DNA from: Tipula vernalis
Taxonomy: Eukaryota; Arthropoda; Insecta; Diptera; Tipulidae
Assembly: GCA_958295665.1 (NCBI GenBank)
Contig: OY282560.1
Span: 103,827,930 to 103,891,929, forward strand
DNA: 64,000 bases
Direction: 5' to 3'
In this document: positions 62,806-64,000 of the stretch, one piece after another
Numbering within the stretch: the stretch's first letter is position 1
Layout: the number at the start of each line of letters is the position of its first letter
Made by a program: the position numbers and the translations under genes
Notes under the pieces: model-generated
Seen by the model: the letters and a program-made list of their open reading frames with translations, nothing else
Told to the model about the DNA's origin: nothing
Database searches by the model: none

Positions 62806-64000
62806 TCAAATGCATTTGTAACATTTGTAAGGAACATTTTTAGTTGCGCATTTTAAATGAGCCCAGTCTTTGCATTTATTGCATTGTAGCCACTCCTCGC
62901 CGGGTTTGCTCTGACTATAGGGATCCATGCAAATCAGACAAAAATATTCTGTATCTAGCTGCAATCTTAATGTAGTCTTCTTCCTCTTTGGTAACGCTTT
63001 GTCATCAGCGACCCCAATTTCTTTTTTTGGTGTGGCAGTTAAAATGGCAGCCTTTCGCTTCTTTCTACCACCTTTCTTTACAGACCGAGGGCCTGCTTTA
63101 GGAAATGGACGAGTAGCTTCCGGATTGAATCCAGTTGCGACGGCAGTAATTGCTGAAGTCGACGCGACAGGCTCTTCTGTTGTGCATATTTGCGTATTAC
63201 CAGCAGTTATCAGATCTTCGTAAAACATTGTTTGACCGTTTATCGCCATCGAAATTTCTTCATAACTGATAGTGGGATCAATTTCCAAAATAATTGTGTT
63301 TATTTCGCCTCCTGTAGTTACTGGAATTGGCTCTGGATCGATAGGCAGTAAAATTTCATTCGAAATGTAATCCATGTGTTGAATCTGCAATTACAAAAGA
63401 AAAAAAAATTTTTTTTTGAGGTTTTCAGCTAGGCACAGGCAAAACATATTTACTACCTGTTGGTCGATTGTATCCGTAGACGGTTCTAATCGCTGAGCAT
63501 CGGTAGTGTCTAAATTATTCTGAGGACGATCAGTAACTGAAGACCCTAAAAAGTCCACTTCTGCAAATATTTCTCGATTATACGGTGCGATACCACTGAC
63601 CCTGAAGCCACTAATTATATTTTCCGGTGCAAGTGCCTTAGGCAGTGCTTCGGCGACGAGCTGAGGGATATTGTAAATAGTCATTGATTTGCCGGGGTTG
63701 TTGCGCATCCAAGCATTTTGTGCGTTTGACAAATACTTTTTGAAGGGAAAAAATACAGTCCTGTCCAAGGGCTGCAATTTATGCGAGCAATGGGGAGGGA
63801 AGGATAACATTACTACTCCATTCTCTTTTGCCAAAGTAATGGTTTTTAGTGCCAAATGCGACTCGTGATTATCCAGGAGAAGCAACACTGGTCGTTCTAG
63901 TGATGGTTTTACGTGATGGATAAAATGATGCATGAAATTATAAAATTCCTCTACGGTCATCCATCCAGACTTGTTGCCAGCCCCTATGGATCCACTTGGA
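62806..64000 (-). CDS. pogo-type DDE transposase with C-terminal PHD finger, 5' partial
   Basis: Two exons, 64,000-63,457 (open at the window edge, reading GAGNKSGWMTVEEF) and 63,384-62,806, are joined in phase 0 across a 72-bp intron (GTAGTA...TTGCAG). The first encodes the C-terminal half of a DDE_1 (Tigger/jerky-like) catalytic core. LLLLDNHESH carries the second catalytic Asp and HKLQPLD the third, 35 residues apart. FRVSGIAPYNREIF follows, a block common after this core. The second exon has a basic stretch (KKGGRKKRKA, PKRKKTT), probably a nuclear signal, and ends with a C4HC3 PHD finger (FCLICMD, WLQCNKCKDWAHLKC, YKCYKCI). It cuts and pastes the element in the nucleus, and the PHD may bind histone tails. 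Both exons are intact, so the copy is young. The first Asp and the DNA-binding domain lie beyond the window. Confidence 0.85.

Larger units (their letters stand above)
62380..64000 (-). mobile_element. pogo/Tigger-type DNA transposon, 5' end outside the window
   Basis: The element begins at 62,380 (GGGGAGACAGGGGCAGG...) immediately after TA in a satellite A unit (GTAAATA, normally followed by CTCATT), consistent with the TA target of Tc1/mariner-superfamily elements. It encodes a minus-strand DDE transposase with a PHD finger and has subterminal repeats. The other terminus and the second TA lie beyond the window. Confidence 0.85.

Noticed and set aside
62927..63223. Plus-strand 98-codon open frame
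   Set aside because: Antisense to the basic linker of the transposase, whose PHD finger and splice sites define the real strand.

Overview
The window is eukaryotic and looks like a dipteran (fly) genome. The reasons are short spliced introns of about 60-130 bp, a divergent Gs-like G-protein alpha gene resembling the fly Galphaf type, remnants of LOA-clade and Ty3/Gypsy retrotransposons, and a pogo-type DNA transposon. The species cannot be named from sequence alone. No bacterial genes, rRNA, tRNA or CRISPR were seen.

Region 1-6,444 is a graveyard of plus-strand retroelements. A degenerate LOA-clade non-LTR element runs from roughly 533 to 3,016, with most of its endonuclease deleted and the reverse transcriptase, RNase H and C-terminal Cys/His region broken by stops and frameshifts. 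A 278-bp imperfect palindromic (foldback/MITE-like) element lies at 3,441-3,718. A Ty3/Gypsy remnant at about 3,836-6,095 carries a SAP-like motif, a coiled coil, a capsid-like gag region and a reverse transcriptase missing several segments. A TATA-bearing LTR-like stretch follows.

Region 6,451-7,746 (minus strand) holds five well-spliced exons of a G-alpha gene, 317 codons. The P-loop and NKxD motif are present, but the residues that align with the catalytic arginine (switch I) and glutamine (switch II) are replaced. The C-terminal exon is absent from the window, so the retroelement graveyard sits in its last intron or has truncated it.

Region 8,521-62,379 (84% of the window) is one uninterrupted satellite array of 161 dimers plus a partial unit. 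The repeat is a 334-bp higher-order dimer made of two related monomers, A (153 bp) and B (181 bp). Private variants recur at exact multiples of 334 bp and show nested block duplications of about 2.0, 3.0, 6.0 and 6.3 kb. A locally alternating 668-bp tetramer is also visible. The left edge carries one A/B-mosaic monomer and several diverged ones.

Region 62,380-64,000 is the 3' part of a pogo/Tigger-type transposon on the minus strand, encoding a DDE transposase with a C-terminal PHD finger. It is inserted at a TA dinucleotide inside a satellite unit, so the array may well continue beyond the window. The G-alpha gene starts only about 0.8 kb from the array, placing a probably functional gene next to a large heterochromatin-like satellite block.
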